A stretch of 64,000 nucleotides of DNA from Auanema rhodensis (GCA_964057225.1 OZ059896.1:20084501-20148500); one strand, 5' to 3'. Shown: positions 11,401-25,800, counted from the stretch's first letter. Program-made: numbers and translations. The notes: a model not told the origin generated them from the sequence alone.

Positions 11401-13338
11401 ATTTAGCAAAAAGTAGATGTTTTTAGATTCCATTTTTCAAGGCAAAGACGATGGACAATGTTATTCAACGAAAAAACTAATTCTTCAGGGTGAAAATCGA
11501 GGATATAAGTGTGAACTTATATCAGTTGATATCTCGGTGCATTTTTAAGCTAGCGCAAATCTGATAACACAGATAGACGCAGCTTAAAAATGCGCATCGA
11601 ATGCACTATACTACATTGAGAAACGCTTGATACAAAAATTAGTTATGATCGTTTGAAAAATGATGCATTAGTGTATGTTGAGTTTCCATGTACACTCAAC
11701 ATTGCTTCCAAAAACATTTTGACAAAAATTTTTTCGAAAAATTTCAAAATAATTTAGCAAAAAGTAGATGTTTTTAGATTCCATTTTTCAAGGCAAAGAC
11801 GATGGACAGTGTTATTCAACGAAAAAATTAATTCTTCAGGGTGAAAATCGAGGATATAAGTGTGAACTTATATCAGTTGATATCTCGGTGCATTTTTAAG
11901 CTAGCGCAAATCTGATAACACAGATCGACGCAGCTTAAAAATCCGCATCGAATGCACTAAACTACATTGAGAAACGCTTAATACAAAAATTAGTTATGAT
12001 CGTTTGAAAAATGATGCATTAATGTATGTTGAGTTTCCATGTACACTCAACATTGCTTCCAAAAACATTTTGACAAAAATTTTTTCGAAAAATTTCAAAA
12101 TAATTTAGCAAAAAGTAGATGTTTTTAGATTCCATTTTTCAAGGCAAAGACGATGGACAATGTTATTCAACGAAAAAATTAATTCTTCAGGGTGAAAATC
12201 GAGGATATAAGTGTGAACTTATATCAGTTGATATCTCGGTGCATTTTTAAGCTAGCGCAAATCTGATAACACAGATCGACGCAGCTTAAAAATCCGCATC
12301 GAATGCACTAAACTACATTGAGAAACGCTTAATACAAAAATTAGTTATGATCGTTTGAAAAATGATGCATTAATGTATGTTGAGTTTCCATGTACACTCA
12401 ACATTGCTTCCAAAAACATTTTGACAAAAATTTTTTCGAAAAATTTCAAAATAATTTAGCAAAAAGTAGATGTTTTTAGATTCCATTTTTCAAGGCAAAG
12501 ACGATGGACAGTGTTATTCAACGAAAAAATTAATTCTTCAGGGTGAAAATCGAGGATATAAGTGTGAACTTATATCAGTTGATATCTCGGTGCATTTTTA
12601 AGCTAGCGCAAATCTGATAACACAGATCGACGCAACTTAAAAATGCGCATCGAATGCACTATACTACATTGAGAAACGCTTGATACAAAAATTAGTTATG
12701 ATCGTTTGAAAAATGATGCATTAGTGTATGTTGAGTTTCCATGTACACTCAACATTGCTTCCAAAAACATTTTGACAAAAATTTTTTCGAAAAATTTCAA
12801 AATAATTTAGCAAAAAGTAGATGTTTTTAGATTCCATTTTTCAAGGCAAAGACGATGGACAATGTTATTCAACGAAAAAATTAATTCTTCAGGGTGAAAA
12901 TCGAGGATATAAGTGTGAACTTATATCAGTTGATATCTCGGTGCATTTTTAAGCTAGCGCAAATCTGATAACACAGATCGACGCAGCTTAAAAATCCGCA
13001 TCGAATGCACTATACTACATTGAGAAACGCTTAATACAAAAATTAGTTATGATCGTTTGAAAAATGATGCATTAGTGTATGTTGAGTTTCCATGTACACT
13101 CAACATTGCTTCCAAAAACATTTTGACAAAAATTTTTTCGAAAAATTTCAAAATAATTTAGCAAAAAGTAGATGTTTTTAGATTCCATTTTTCAAGGCAA
13201 AGACGATGGACAGTGTTATTCAACGAAAAAATTAATTCTTCAGGGTGAAAATCGAGGATATAAGTGTGAACTTATATGAGTTGATATCTCGGTGCATTTT
13301 TAAGCTAGCGCAAATCTGATAACACAGATCGACGCAGC
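8425..13338. repeat. Higher-order repeat in 8-monomer and 6-monomer versions
   Basis: Copies 25-32 (8425-11232) and 33-38 (11233-13338) share the same order and rare markers. Both start with an actaattc copy ending in agatagacgc (near 8764 and 11571), both contain a copy ending in gcaactta (near 10527 and 12632), and both end with a ttatatgag copy. The first version has two extra A88-type monomers (702 bp). Confidence 0.8.
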
Positions 13339-14742
13339 TTAAAAATCCGCATCGAATGCACTATACTACATTGAGAAACGCTTGATACAAAAATTAGTTA
13401 TGATCGTTTGAAAAATGATGCATTAGTGTATGTTGAGTTTCCATGTACACTCAACATTGCTTCCAAAAACATTTTGACAAAAATTTTTTCGAAAAATTTC
13501 AAAATAATTTAGCAAAAAGTAGATGTTTTTAGATTCCATTTTTCAAGGCAAAGACGATGGACAGTGTTATTCAACGAAAAAATTAATTCTTCAGGGTGAA
13601 AATCGAGGATATAAGTGTGAACTTATATGAGTTGATATCTCGGTGCATTTTTAAGCTAGCGCAAATCTGATAACACAGATCGACGCAGCTTAAAAATCCG
13701 CATCGAATGCACTATACTACATTGAAAAACGCTTGATACAAAAATTAGTTATGATCGTTTGAAAAATGATGCATTAGTGTATGTTGAGTTTCCATGTACA
13801 CTCAACATTGCTTCCAAAAACATTTTGACAAAAATTTTTTCGAAAAATTTCAAAATAATTTAGCAAAAAGTAGATGTTTTTAGATTCCATTTTTCAAGGC
13901 AAAGACGATGGACAGTGTTATTCAACGAAAAAATTAATTCTTCAGGGTGAAAATCGAGGATATAAGTGTGAACTTATATCAGTTGATATCTCGGTGCATT
14001 TTTAAGCTAGCGCAAATCTGATAACACAGATCGACGCAGCTTAAAAATCCGCATCGAATGCACTAAACTACATTGAGAAACGCTTAATACAAAAATTAGT
14101 TATGATCGTTTGAAAAATGATGCATTAATGTATGTTGAGTTTCCATGTACACTCAACATTGCTTCCAAAAACATTTTGACAAAAATTTTTTCGAAAAATT
14201 TCAAAATAATTTAGCAAAAAGTAGATGTTTTTAGATTCCATTTTTCAAGGCAAAGACGATGGACAATGTTATTCAACGAAAAAATTAATTCTTCAGGGTG
14301 AAAATCGAGGATATAAGTGTGAACTTATATCAGTTGATATCTCGGTGCATTTTTAAGCTAGCGCAAATCTGATAACACAGATCGACGCAGCTTAAAAATC
14401 CGCATCGAATGCACTAAACTACATTGAGAAACGCTTAATACAAAAATTAGTTATGATCGTTTGAAAAATGATGCATTAATGTATGTTGAGTTTCCATGTA
14501 CACTCAACATTGCTTCCAAAAACATTTTGACAAAAATTTTTTCGAAAAATTTCAAAATAATTTAGCAAAAAGTAGATGTTTTTAGATTTCATTTTTCAAG
14601 GCAAAGACGATGGACAGTGTTATTCAACGAAAAAATTAATTCTTCAGGGTGAAAATCGAGGATATAAGTGTGAACTTATATCAGTTGATATCTCGGTGCA
14701 TTTTTAAGCTAGCGCAAATCTGATAACACAGATCGACGCAGC

Positions 14743-17700
14743 TTAAAAATGCGCATCGAATGCACTATACTACATTGAGAAACGCTTGATACAAAAATTA
14801 GTTATGATCGTTTGAAAAATGATGCATTAGTGTATGTTGAGTTTCCATGTACACTCAACATTGCTTCCAAAAACATTTTGACAAAAATTTTTTCGAAAAA
14901 TTTCAAAATAATTTAGCAAAAAGTAGATGTTTTTAGATTCCATTTTTCAAGGCAAAGACGATGGACAATGTTATTCAACGAAAAAATTAATTCTTCAGGG
15001 TGAAAATCGAGGATATAAGTGTGAACTTATATCAGTTGATATCTCGGTGCATTTTTAAGCTAGCGCAAATCTGATAACACAGATCGACGCAGCTTAAAAA
15101 TCCGCATCGAATGCACTATACTACATTGAGAAACGCTTGATACAAAAATTGGTTATGATCGTTTGAAAAATGATGCATTAGTGTATGTTGAGTTTCCATG
15201 TACACTCAACATTGCTTCCAAAAACATTTTGACAAAAATTTTTTCGAAAAATTTCAAAATAATTTAGCAAAAAGTAGATGTTTTTAGATTCCATTTTTCA
15301 AGGCAAAGACGATGGACAGTGTTATTCAACGAAAAAATTAATTCTTCAGGGTGAAAATCGAGGATATAAGTGTGAACTTATATCAGTTGATATCTCGGTG
15401 CATTTTTAAGCTAGCGCAAATCTGATAACACAGATCGACGCAGCTTAAAAATCCGCATCGAATGCACTATACTACATTGAGAAACGCTTGATACAAAAGT
15501 TAGTTATGATCGTTTGAAAAATGATGCATTAGTGTATGTTGAGTTTCCATGTACACTCAACATTGCTTCCAAAAACATTTTGACAAAAATTTTTTCGAAA
15601 AATTTCAAAATAATTTAGCAAAAAGTAGATGTTTTTAGATTCCATTTTTCAAGGCAAAGACGATGGACAATGTTATTCAACAAAAAAATTAATTCTTCAG
15701 GGTGAAAATCGAGGATATAAGTGTGAACTTATATCAGTTGATATCTCGGTGCATTTTTAAGCTAGCGCAAATCTGATAACACAGATCGACGCAGCTTAAA
15801 AATGCGCATCGAATGCACTATACTACATTGAGAAACGCTTGATACAAAAATTAGTTATGATCGTTTGAAAAATGATGCATTAGTGTATGTTGAGTTTCCA
15901 TGTACACTCAACATTGCTTCCAAAAACATTTTGACAAAAATTTTTTCGAAAAATTTCAAAATAATTTAGCAAAAAGTAGATGTTTTTAGATTCCATTTTT
16001 CAAGGCAAAGACGATGGACAATGTTATTCAACGAAAAAATTAATTCTTCAGGGTGAAAATCTAGGATATAAGTGTGAACTTATATCAGTTGATATCTCGG
16101 TGCATTTTTAAGCTAGCGCAAATCTGATAACACAGATCGACGCAGCTTAAAAATCCGCATCGAATGCACTAAACTACATTGAGAAACGCTTAATACAAAA
16201 ATTAGTTATGATCGTTTGAAAAATGATGCATTAGTGTATGTTGAGTTTCCATGTACACTCAACATTGCTTCCAAAAACATTTTGACAAAAATTTTTTCGA
16301 AAAATTTCAAAATAATTTAGCAAAAAGTAGATGTTTTTAGATTCCATTTTTCAAGGCAAAGACGATGGACAATGTTATTCAACGAAAAAATTAATTCTTC
16401 AGGGTGAAAATCGAGGATATAAGTGTGAACTTATATCAGTTGATATCTCGGTGCATTTTTAAGCTAGCGCAAATCTGATAACACAGATCGACGCAGCTTA
16501 AAAATCCGCATCGAATGCACTAAACTACATTGAGAAACGCTTAATACAAAAATTAGTTATGATCGTTTGAAAAATGATGCATTAGTGTATGTTGAGTTTC
16601 CATGTACACTCAACATTGCTTCCAAAAACATTTTGACAAAAATTTTTTCGAAAAATTTCAAAATAATTTAGCAAAAAGTAGATGTTTTTAGATTCCATTT
16701 TTCAAGGCAAAGACGATGGACAGTGTTATTCAACGAAAAAAATAATTCTTCAGGGTGAAAATCGAGGATATAAGTGTGAACTTATATCAGTTGATATCTC
16801 GGTGCATTTTTAAGCTAGCGCAAATCTGATAACACAGATCGACGCAGCTTAAAAATGCGCATCGAATGCACTATACTACATTGAGAAACGCTTGATACAA
16901 AAATTAGTTATGATCGTTTGAAAAATGATGCATTAGTGTATGTTGAGTTTCCATGTACACTCAACATTGCTTCCAAAAACATTTTGACAAAAATTTTTTC
17001 GAAAAATTTCAAAATAATTTAGCAAAAAGTACATGTTTTTAGATTCCATTTTTCAAGGCAAAGACGATGGACAATGTTATTCAACGAAAAAATTAATTCT
17101 TCAGGGTGAAAATCGAGGATATAAGTGTGAACTTATATCAGTTGATATCTCGGTGCATTTTTAAGCTAGCGCAAATCTGATAACACAGATCGACGCAGCT
17201 TAAAAATGCGCATCGAATGCACTATACTACATTGAGAAACGCTTGATACAAAAATTAGTTATGATCGTTTGAAAAATGATGCATTAGTGTATGTTGAGTT
17301 TCCATGTACACTCAACATTGCTTCCAAAAACATTTTGACAAAAATTTTTTCGAAAAATTTCAAAATAATTTAGCAAAAAGTAGATGTTTTTAGATTCCAT
17401 TTTTCAAGGCAAAGACGATGGACAGTGTTATTCAACGAAAAAATTAATTCTTCAGGGTGAAAATCGAGGATATAAGTGTGAACTTATATCAGTTGATATC
17501 TCGGTGCATTTTTAAGCTAGCGCAAATCTGATAACACAGATCGACGCAGCTTAAAAATCCGCATCGAATGCACTAAACTACATTGAGAAACGCTTAATAC
17601 AAAAATTAGTTATGATCGTTTGAAAAATGATGCATTAGTGTATGTTGAGTTTCCATGTACACTCAACATTGCTTCCAAAAACATTTTGACAAAAATTTTT

Positions 17701-18603
17701 TCGAAAAATTTCAAAATAATTTAGCAAAAAGTAGATGTTTTTAGATTCCATTTTTCAAGGCAAAGACGATGGACAATGTTATTCAACGAAAAAATTAATT
17801 CTTCAGGGTGAAAATCGAGGATATAAGTGTGAACTTATATCAGTTGATATCTCGGTGCATTTTTAAGCTAGCGCAAATCTGATAACACAGATCGACGCAG
17901 CTTAAAAATCCGCATCGAATGCACTATACTACATTGAGAAACGCTTAATACAAAAATTAGTTATGATCGTTTGAAAAATGATGCATTAGTGTATGTTGAG
18001 TTTCCATGTACACTCAACATTGCTTCCAAAAACATTTTGACAAAAATTTTTTCGAAAAATTTCAAAATAATTTAGCAAAAAGTAGATGTTTTTAGATTCC
18101 ATTTTTCAAGGCAAAGACGATGGACAATGTTATTCAACGAAAAAATTAATTCTTCAGGGTGAAAATCGAGGATATAAGTGTGAACTTATATCAGTTGATA
18201 TCTCGGTGCATTTTTAAGCTAGCGCAAATCTGATAACACAGATCGACGCAGCTTAAAAATCCGCATCGAATGCACTAAACTACATTGAGAAACGCTTAAT
18301 ACAAAAATTAGTTATGATCGTTTGAAAAATGATGCATTAGTGTATGTTGAGTTTCCATGTACACTCAACATTGCTTCCAAAAACATTTTGACAAAAATTT
18401 TTTCGAAAAATTTCAAAATAATTTAGCAAAAAGTACATGTTTTTAGATTCCATTTTTCAAGGCAAAGACGATGGACAATGTTATTCAACGAAAAAATTAA
18501 TTCTTCAGGGTGAAAATCGAGGATATAAGTGTGAACTTATATCAGTTGATATCTCGGTGCATTTTTAAGCTAGCGCAAATCTGATAACACAGATCGACGC
18601 AGC
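14743..18603. repeat. Domain B: copies 43-53, transitional
   Basis: All copies have G88, but the A26/A46 and T26/G46 haplotypes still alternate. Copies 49 and 53 share gtacatg (position 184 C), which also occurs in domain D. Private changes include attggtt in copy 44, aaaagttag and caacaaaa in copy 45, aatctagg in copy 46 and aaaaaaataattc in copy 48. No clear higher-order unit was seen. Confidence 0.75.
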
Positions 18604-21600
18604 TTAAAAATCCGCATCGAATGCACTATACTACATTGAGAAACGCTTAATACAAAAATTAGTTATGATCGTTTGAAAAATGATGCATTAGTGTATGTTG
18701 AGTTTCCATGTACACTCAACATTGCTTCCAAAAACATTTTGACAAAAATTTTTTCGAAAAATTTCGAAATAATTTAGCAAAAAGTAGATGTTTTTAGATT
18801 CCTTTATTCAAGGCAAAGACGATGGACAATGTTATTCAACGAAAAAATTAATTCTTTAGGGTGAAAATCGAGGATATAAGTGTGAGCTTATATCAGTTGA
18901 TATCTTGGTGCATTTTTAAGCTAGCGCAAATCTGATAACACAGATCGACGCAGCTTGAAAATCCGCATCGAATGCACTATACTACATTGAGAAACGCTTA
19001 ATACAAAAATTAGTTATGATCGTTTGAAAAATGATGCATTAGTGTATGTTGAGTTTCCATGTACACTCAACATTGCTTCCAAAAACATTTTGACAAAAAT
19101 TTTTTCGAAAAATTTCGAAATAATTTAGCAAAAAGTAGATGTTTTTAGATTCCTTTATTCAAGGCAAAGACGATGGACAATGTTATTCAACGAAAAAATT
19201 AATTCTTTAGGGTGAAAATCGAGGATATAAGTGTGAACTTATATCAGTTGATATCTCGGTGCATTTTTAAGCTAGCGCAAATCTGATAACACAGATCGAC
19301 GCAGCTTAAAAATCCGCATCGAATGCACTATACTACATTGAGAAACGCTTAATACAAAAATTAGTTATGATCGTTTGAAAAATGATGCATTAGTGTATGT
19401 TGAGTTTCCATGTACACTCAACATTGCTTCCAAAAACATTTTGACAAAAATTTTTTCGAAAAATTTCAAAATAATTTAGCAAAAAGTAGATGTTTTTAGA
19501 TTCCATTTTTCAAGGCAAAGATGATGGACAGTGTTATTCAACAAAAAAATTAATTCTTCAGGGTGAAAATCGAGGATATAAGTGTGAACTTATATCAGTT
19601 GATATCTCGGTGCATTTTTAAGCTAGCGCAAATCTGATAACACAGATCGACGCAGCTTAAAAATCCGCATCGAATGCACTATACTACATTGAGAAACGCT
19701 TAATACAAAAATTAGTTATGATCGTTTGAAAAATGATGCATTAGTGTATGTTGAGTTTCCATGTACACTCAACATTGCTTCCAAAAACATTTTGACAAAA
19801 ATTTTTTCGAAAAATTTCGAAATAATTTAGCAAAAAGTAGATGTTTTTAGATTCCTTTATTCAAGGCAAAGACGATGGACAATGTTATTCAACGAAAAAA
19901 TTAATTCTTTAGGGTGAAAATCGAGGATATAAGTGTGAGCTTATATCAGTTGATATCTTGGTGCATTTTTAAGCTAGCGCAAATCTGATAACACAGATCG
20001 ACGCAGCTTAAAAATCCGCATCGAATGCACTATACTACATTGAGAAACGCTTAATACAAAAATTAGTTATGATCGTTTGAAAAATGATGCATTAGTGTAT
20101 GTTGAGTTTCCATGTACACTCAACATTGCTTCCAAAAACATTTTGACAAAAATTTTTTCGAAAAATTTCGAAATAATTTAGCAAAAAGTAGATGTTTTTA
20201 GATTCCTTTATTCAAGGCAAAGACGATGGACAATGTTATTCAACGAAAAAATTAATTCTTTAGGGTGAAAATCGAGGATATAAGTGTGAGCTTATATCAG
20301 TTGATATCTTGGTGCATTTTTAAGCTAGCGCAAATCTGATAACAGAGATCGACGCAGCTTAAAAATCCGCATCGAATGCACTATACTACATTGAGAAACG
20401 CTTAATACAAAAATTAGTTATGATCGTTTGAAAAATGATGCATTAGTGTATGTTGAGTTTCCATGTACACTCAACATTGCTTCCAAAAACATTTTGACAA
20501 AAATTTTTTCGAAAAATTTCGAAATAATTTAGCAAAAAGTAGATGTTTTTAGATTCCTTTATTCAAGGCAAAGACGATGGACAATGTTATTCAACGAAAA
20601 AATTAATTCTTTAGGGTGAAAATCGAGGATATAAGTGTGAGCTTATATCAGTTGATATCTTGGTGCATTTTTAAGCTAGCGCAAATCTGATAACACAGAT
20701 CGACGCAGCTTAAAAATCCGCATCGAATGCACTATACTACATTGAGAAACGCTTAATACAAAAATTAGTTATGATCGTTTGAAAAATGATGCATTAGTGT
20801 ATGTTGAGTTTCCATGTACACTCAACATTGCTTCCAAAAACATTTTGACAAAAATTTTTTCGAAAAATTTCGAAATAATTTAGCAAAAAGTAGATGTTTT
20901 TAGATTCCTTTATTCAAGGCAAAGACGATGGACAATGTTATTCAACGAAAAAATTAATTCTTTAGGGTGAAAATCGAGGATATAAGTGTGAGCTTATATC
21001 AGTTGATATCTTGGTGCATTTTTAAGCTAGCGCAAATCTGATAACAGAGATCGACGCAGCTTAAAAATCCGCATCGAATGCACTATACTACATTGAGAAA
21101 CGCTTAATACAAAAATTAGTTATGATCGTTTGAAAAATGATGCATTAGTGTATGTTGAGTTTCCATGTACACTCAACATTGCTTCCAAAAACATTTTGAC
21201 AAAAATTTTTTCGAAAAATTTCGAAATAATTTAGCAAAAAGTAGATGTTTTTAGATTCCTTTATTCAAGGCAAAGACGATGGACAATGTTATTCAACGAA
21301 AAAATTAATTCTTTAGGGTGAAAATCGAGGATATAAGTGTGAGCTTATATCAGTTGATATCTTGGTGCATTTTTAAGCTAGCGCAAATCTGATAACACAG
21401 ATCGACGCAGCTTAAAAATCCGCATCGAATGCACTATACTACATTGAGAAACGCTTAATACAAAAATTAGTTATGATCGTTTGAAAAATGATGCATTAGT
21501 GTATGTTGAGTTTCCATGTACACTCAACATTGCTTCCAAAAACATTTTGACAAAAATTTTTTCGAAAAATTTCGAAATAATTTAGCAAAAAGTAGATGTT

Positions 21601-22464
21601 TTTAGATTCCTTTATTCAAGGCAAAGACGATGGACAATGTTATTCAACGAAAAAATTAATTCTTTAGGGTGAAAATCGAGGATATAAGTGTGAACTTATA
21701 TCAGTTGATATCTCGGTGCATTTTTAAGCTAGCGCAAATCTGATAACACAGATCGACGCAGCTTAAAAATCCGCATCGAATGCACTATACTACATTGAGA
21801 AACGCTTAATACAAAAATTAGTTATGATCGTTTGAAAAATGATGCATTAGTGTATGTTGAGTTTCCATGTACACTCAACATTGCTTCCAAAAACATTTTG
21901 ACAAAAATTTTTTCGAAAAATTTCAAAATAATTTAGCAAAAAGTAGATGTTTTTAGATTCCATTTTTCAAGGCAAAGATGATGGACAGTGTTATTCAACA
22001 AAAAAATTAATTCTTCAGGGTGAAAATCGAGGATATAAGTGTGAACTTATATCAGTTGATATCTCGGTGCATTTTTAAGCTAGCGCAAATCTGATAACAC
22101 AGATCGACGCAGCTTAAAAATCCGCATCGAATGCACTATACTACATTGAGAAACGCTTAATACAAAAATTAGTTATGATCGTTTGAAAAATGATGCATTA
22201 GTGTATGTTGAGTTTCCATGTACACTCAACATTGCTTCCAAAAACATTTTGACAAAAATTTTTTCGAAAAATTTCGAAATAATTTAGCAAAAAGTAGATG
22301 TTTTTAGATTCCTTTATTCAAGGCAAAGACGATGGACAATGTTATTCAACGAAAAAATTAATTCTTTAGGGTGAAAATCGAGGATATAAGTGTGAGCTTA
22401 TATCAGTTGATATCTTGGTGCATTTTTAAGCTAGCGCAAATCTGATAACACAAATCGACGCAGC
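18604..22464. repeat. Tetramer duplicated at 2457-bp offset
   Basis: Copies 54-57 (18604-20007) and 61-64 (21061-22464) show the same sequence of types: gagctt/cttgg, then gaactt/ctcgg, then the gatgatgg intruder, then gagctt/cttgg. Differences are a ttgaaaa start in copy 55 and changes at the end of copy 64. Confidence 0.75.
19657..21060. repeat. Alternating dimers (702 bp)
   Basis: Copies 57-60 are otherwise alike but alternate aacacag, aacagag, aacacag, aacagag at position 338, giving two tandem 702-bp dimers. Copy 61 continues the pattern with aacacag. Confidence 0.7.
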
Positions 22465-22814
22465 TTACAAATCGGCATCGAATGCACTATACTACATTGA
22501 GAAACGCTTAATACAAAAATTAGTTATGATCGTTTGAAAAATGATGCATTAGTGTATGTTGAGTTTCCATGTACACTCAACATTGCTTCCAAAAACATTT
22601 TGACAAAAATTTTTTCGAAAAATTTGAAATAATTTAGCAAAAAGTAGATGTTTTTAGATTCCTTTATTCAAGGCAAAGACGATGGACAATGTTATTCAAC
22701 GAAAAAATTAATTCTTTAGGGTGAAAATCGAGGATATAAGTGTGAGCTTATATCAGTTGATATCTTGGTGCATTTTTAAGCTAGCGCAAATCTGATAACA
22801 GAGATCGACGCAGC
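22465..22814. repeat. Monomer 65, 350 bp with 1-base deletion
   Basis: The copy reads aatttgaaat where its neighbours read aatttcgaaat, so the C at monomer position 162 is missing, after base 22625. It also starts with ttacaaatcgg, with two private substitutions. It shifts the repeat phase by one base for the next 90 copies. Confidence 0.92.
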
Positions 22815-25800
22815 TTAAAAATCCGCATCGAATGCACTATACTACATTGAGAAACGCTTAATACAAAAATTAGTTATGATCGTTTGAAAAATGATGCATT
22901 AGTGTATGTTGAGTTTCCATGTACACTCAACATTGCTTCCAAAAACATTTTGACAAAAATTTTTTCGAAAAATTTCAAAATAATTTAGCAAAAAGTAGAT
23001 GTTTTTAGATTCCATTTTTCAAGGCAAAGACGATGGACAATGTTATTCAACGAAAAAATTAATTCTTCAGGGTGAAAATCGAGGATATAAGTGTGAACTT
23101 ATATCAGTTGATATCTCGGTGCATTTTTAAGCTAGCGCAAATCTGATAACACAGATCGACGCAGCTTAAAAATCCGCATCGAATGCACTATACTACATTG
23201 AGAAACGCTTAATACAAAAATTAGTTATGATCGTTTGAAAAATGATGCATTAGTGTATGTTGAGTTTCCATGTACACTCAACATTGCTTCCAAAAACATT
23301 TTGACAAAAATTTTTTCGAAAAATTTCAAAATAATTTAGCAAAAAGTAGATGTTTTTAGATTCCTTTATTCAAGGCAAAGACGATGGACAATGTTATTCA
23401 ACGAAAAAATTAATTCTTCAGGGTGAAAATCGAGGATATAAGTGTGAACTTATATCAGTTGATATCTCGGTGCATTTTTAAGCTAGCGCAAATCTGATAA
23501 CACAGATCGACGCAGCTTAAAAATCCGCATCGAATGCACTATACTACATTGAGAAACGCTTGATACAAAAATTAGTTATGATCGTTTGAAAAATGATGCA
23601 TTAGTGTATGTTGAGTTTCCATGTACACTCAACATTGCTTCCAAAAACATTTTGACAAAAATTTTTTCGAAAAATTTCAAAATAATTTAGCAAAAAGTAG
23701 ATGTTTTTAGATTCCATTTTTCAAGGCAAAGACGATGGACAATGTTATTCAACGGAAAAATTATTTCTTCAGGGTGAAAATCGAGGATATAAGTGTGAAC
23801 TTATATCAGTTGATATCTCGGTGCATTTTTAAGCTAGCGCAAATCTGATAACACAGATCGACGCAGCTTAAAAATGCGCATCGAATGCACTATACTACAT
23901 TGAGAAACGCTTGATACAAAAATTAGTTATGATCGTTTGAAAAATGATGCATTAGTGTATGTTGAGTTTCCATGTACACTCAACATTGCTTCCAAAAACA
24001 TTTTGACAAAAATTTTTTCGAAAAATTTCAAAATAATTTAGCAAAAAGTAGATGTTTTTAGATTCCATTTTTCAAGGCAAAGACGATGGACAATGTTATT
24101 CAACGAAAAAATTAATTCTTCAGGGTGAAAATCGAGGATATAAGTGTGAACTTATATCAGTTGATATCTCGGTGCATTTTTAAGCTAGCGCAAATCTGAT
24201 AACACAGATCGACGCAGCTTAAAAATGCGCATCGAATGCACTATACTACATTGAGAAACGCTTGATACAAAAATTAGTTATGATCGTTTGAAAAATGATG
24301 CATTAGTGTATGTTGAGTTTCCATGTACACTCAACATTGCTTCCAAAAACATTTTGACAAAAATTTTTTCGAAAAATTTCAAAATAATTTAGCAAAAAGT
24401 AGATGTTTTTAGATTCCATTTTTCAAGGCAAAGACGATGGACAGTGTTATTCAACGAAAAAATTAATTCTTCAGGGTGAAAATCGAGGATATAAGTGTGA
24501 ACTTATATCAGTTGATATCTCGGTGCATTTTTAAGCTAGCGCAAATCTGATAACACAGATCGACGCAGCTTAAAAATGCGCATCGAATGCACTATACTAC
24601 ATTGAGAAACGCTTGATACAAAAATTAGTTATGATCGTTTGAAAAATGATGCATTAGTGTATGTTGAGTTTCCATGTACACTCAACATTGCTTCCAAAAA
24701 CATTTTGACAAAAATTTTTTCGAAAAATTTCAAAATAATTTAGCAAAAAGTAGATGTTTTTAGATTCCATTTTTCAAGGCAAAGACGAAGGACAATGTTA
24801 TTCAACGAAAAAATTAATTCTTCAGGGTGAAAATCGAGGATATAAGTGTGAACTTATATCAGTTGATATCTCGGTGCATTTTTAAGCTAGCGCAAATCTG
24901 ATAACACAGATCGACGCAGCTTAAAAATCCGCATCGAATGCACTATACTACATTGAGAAACGCTTGATACAAAAATTAGTTATGATCGTTTGAAAAATGA
25001 TGCATTAGTGTATGTTGAGTTTCCATGTACACTCAACATTGCTTCCAAAAACATTTTGACAAAAATTTTTTCGAAAAATTTCAAAATAATTTAGCAAAAA
25101 GTACATGTTTTTAGATTCCATTTTTCAAGGCAAAGACGATGGACAATGTTATTCAACGAAAAAATTAATTCTTCAGGGTGAAAATCGAGGATATAAGTGT
25201 GAACTTATATCAGTTGATATCTCGGTGCATTTTTAAGCTAGCGCAAATCTGATAACACAGATCGACGCAGCTTAAAAATCCGCATCGAATGCACTAAACT
25301 ACATTGAGAAACGCTTAATACAAAAATTAGTTATGATCGTTTGAAAAATGATGCATTAGTGTATGTTGAGTTTCCATGTACACTCAACATTGCTTCCAAA
25401 AACATTTTGACAAAAATTTTTTCGAAAAATTTCAAAATAATTTAGCAAAAAGTAGATGTTTTTAGATTCCATTTTTCAAGGCAAAGACGATGGACAGTGT
25501 TATTCAACGAAAAAATTAATTCTTCAGGGTGAAAATCGAGGATATAAGTGTGAACTTATATCAGTTGATATCTCGGTGCATTTTTAAGCTAGCGCAAATC
25601 TGATAACACAGATCGACGCAGCTTAAAAATGCGCATCGAATGCACTATACTACATTGAGAAACGCTTGATACAAAAATTAGTTATGATCGTTTGAAAAAT
25701 GATGCATTAGTGTATGTTGAGTTTCCATGTACACTCAACATTGCTTCCAAAAACATTTTGACAAAAATTTTTTCGAAAAATTTCAAAATAATTTAGCAAA

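Larger units (their letters stand above)
1..14742. repeat. Domain A: copies 1-42, the A88 subfamily mixed with gc-type copies
   Basis: This is the only part of the window where monomers read cattaatg (A at position 88). The last is copy 42, and every later copy has cattagtg. A88 monomers usually also carry A26 (actaaac) and A46 (ttaatac). They alternate with copies reading aatgcgc, T26 and G46 (ttgatac). Positions 200-205 are almost always the attttt form, and position 226 alternates between caatg and cagtg. The domain holds 3-, 6- and 8-monomer duplications, annotated separately. Confidence 0.85.
18604..22814. repeat. Domain C: copies 54-65, cgaaat / ctttag / gagctt subfamily
   Basis: Ten of twelve copies share a linked set of changes: tttcgaaat (163 G), cctttattc (200 T, 203 A) and ctttaggg (254 T). 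Eight of these also have gagctt (283 G) and cttgg (303 T); copies 55 and 62 lack this last pair. Copies 56 and 63 are intruders of another type, with gatgatgg, cagtg and caacaaaa. The blocks 54-57 and 61-64 are duplicates of each other, and 57-60 alternate as dimers. The subfamily also recurs in single copies far away (near 29133, 31590, 54054 and 63534). Confidence 0.85.

Noticed and set aside
18604-22814. Telomere-like TTTAGGG in ctttaggg monomers
   Set aside because: It is one isolated 7-mer per monomer created by C254T. It is not tandem, so it is not telomeric.
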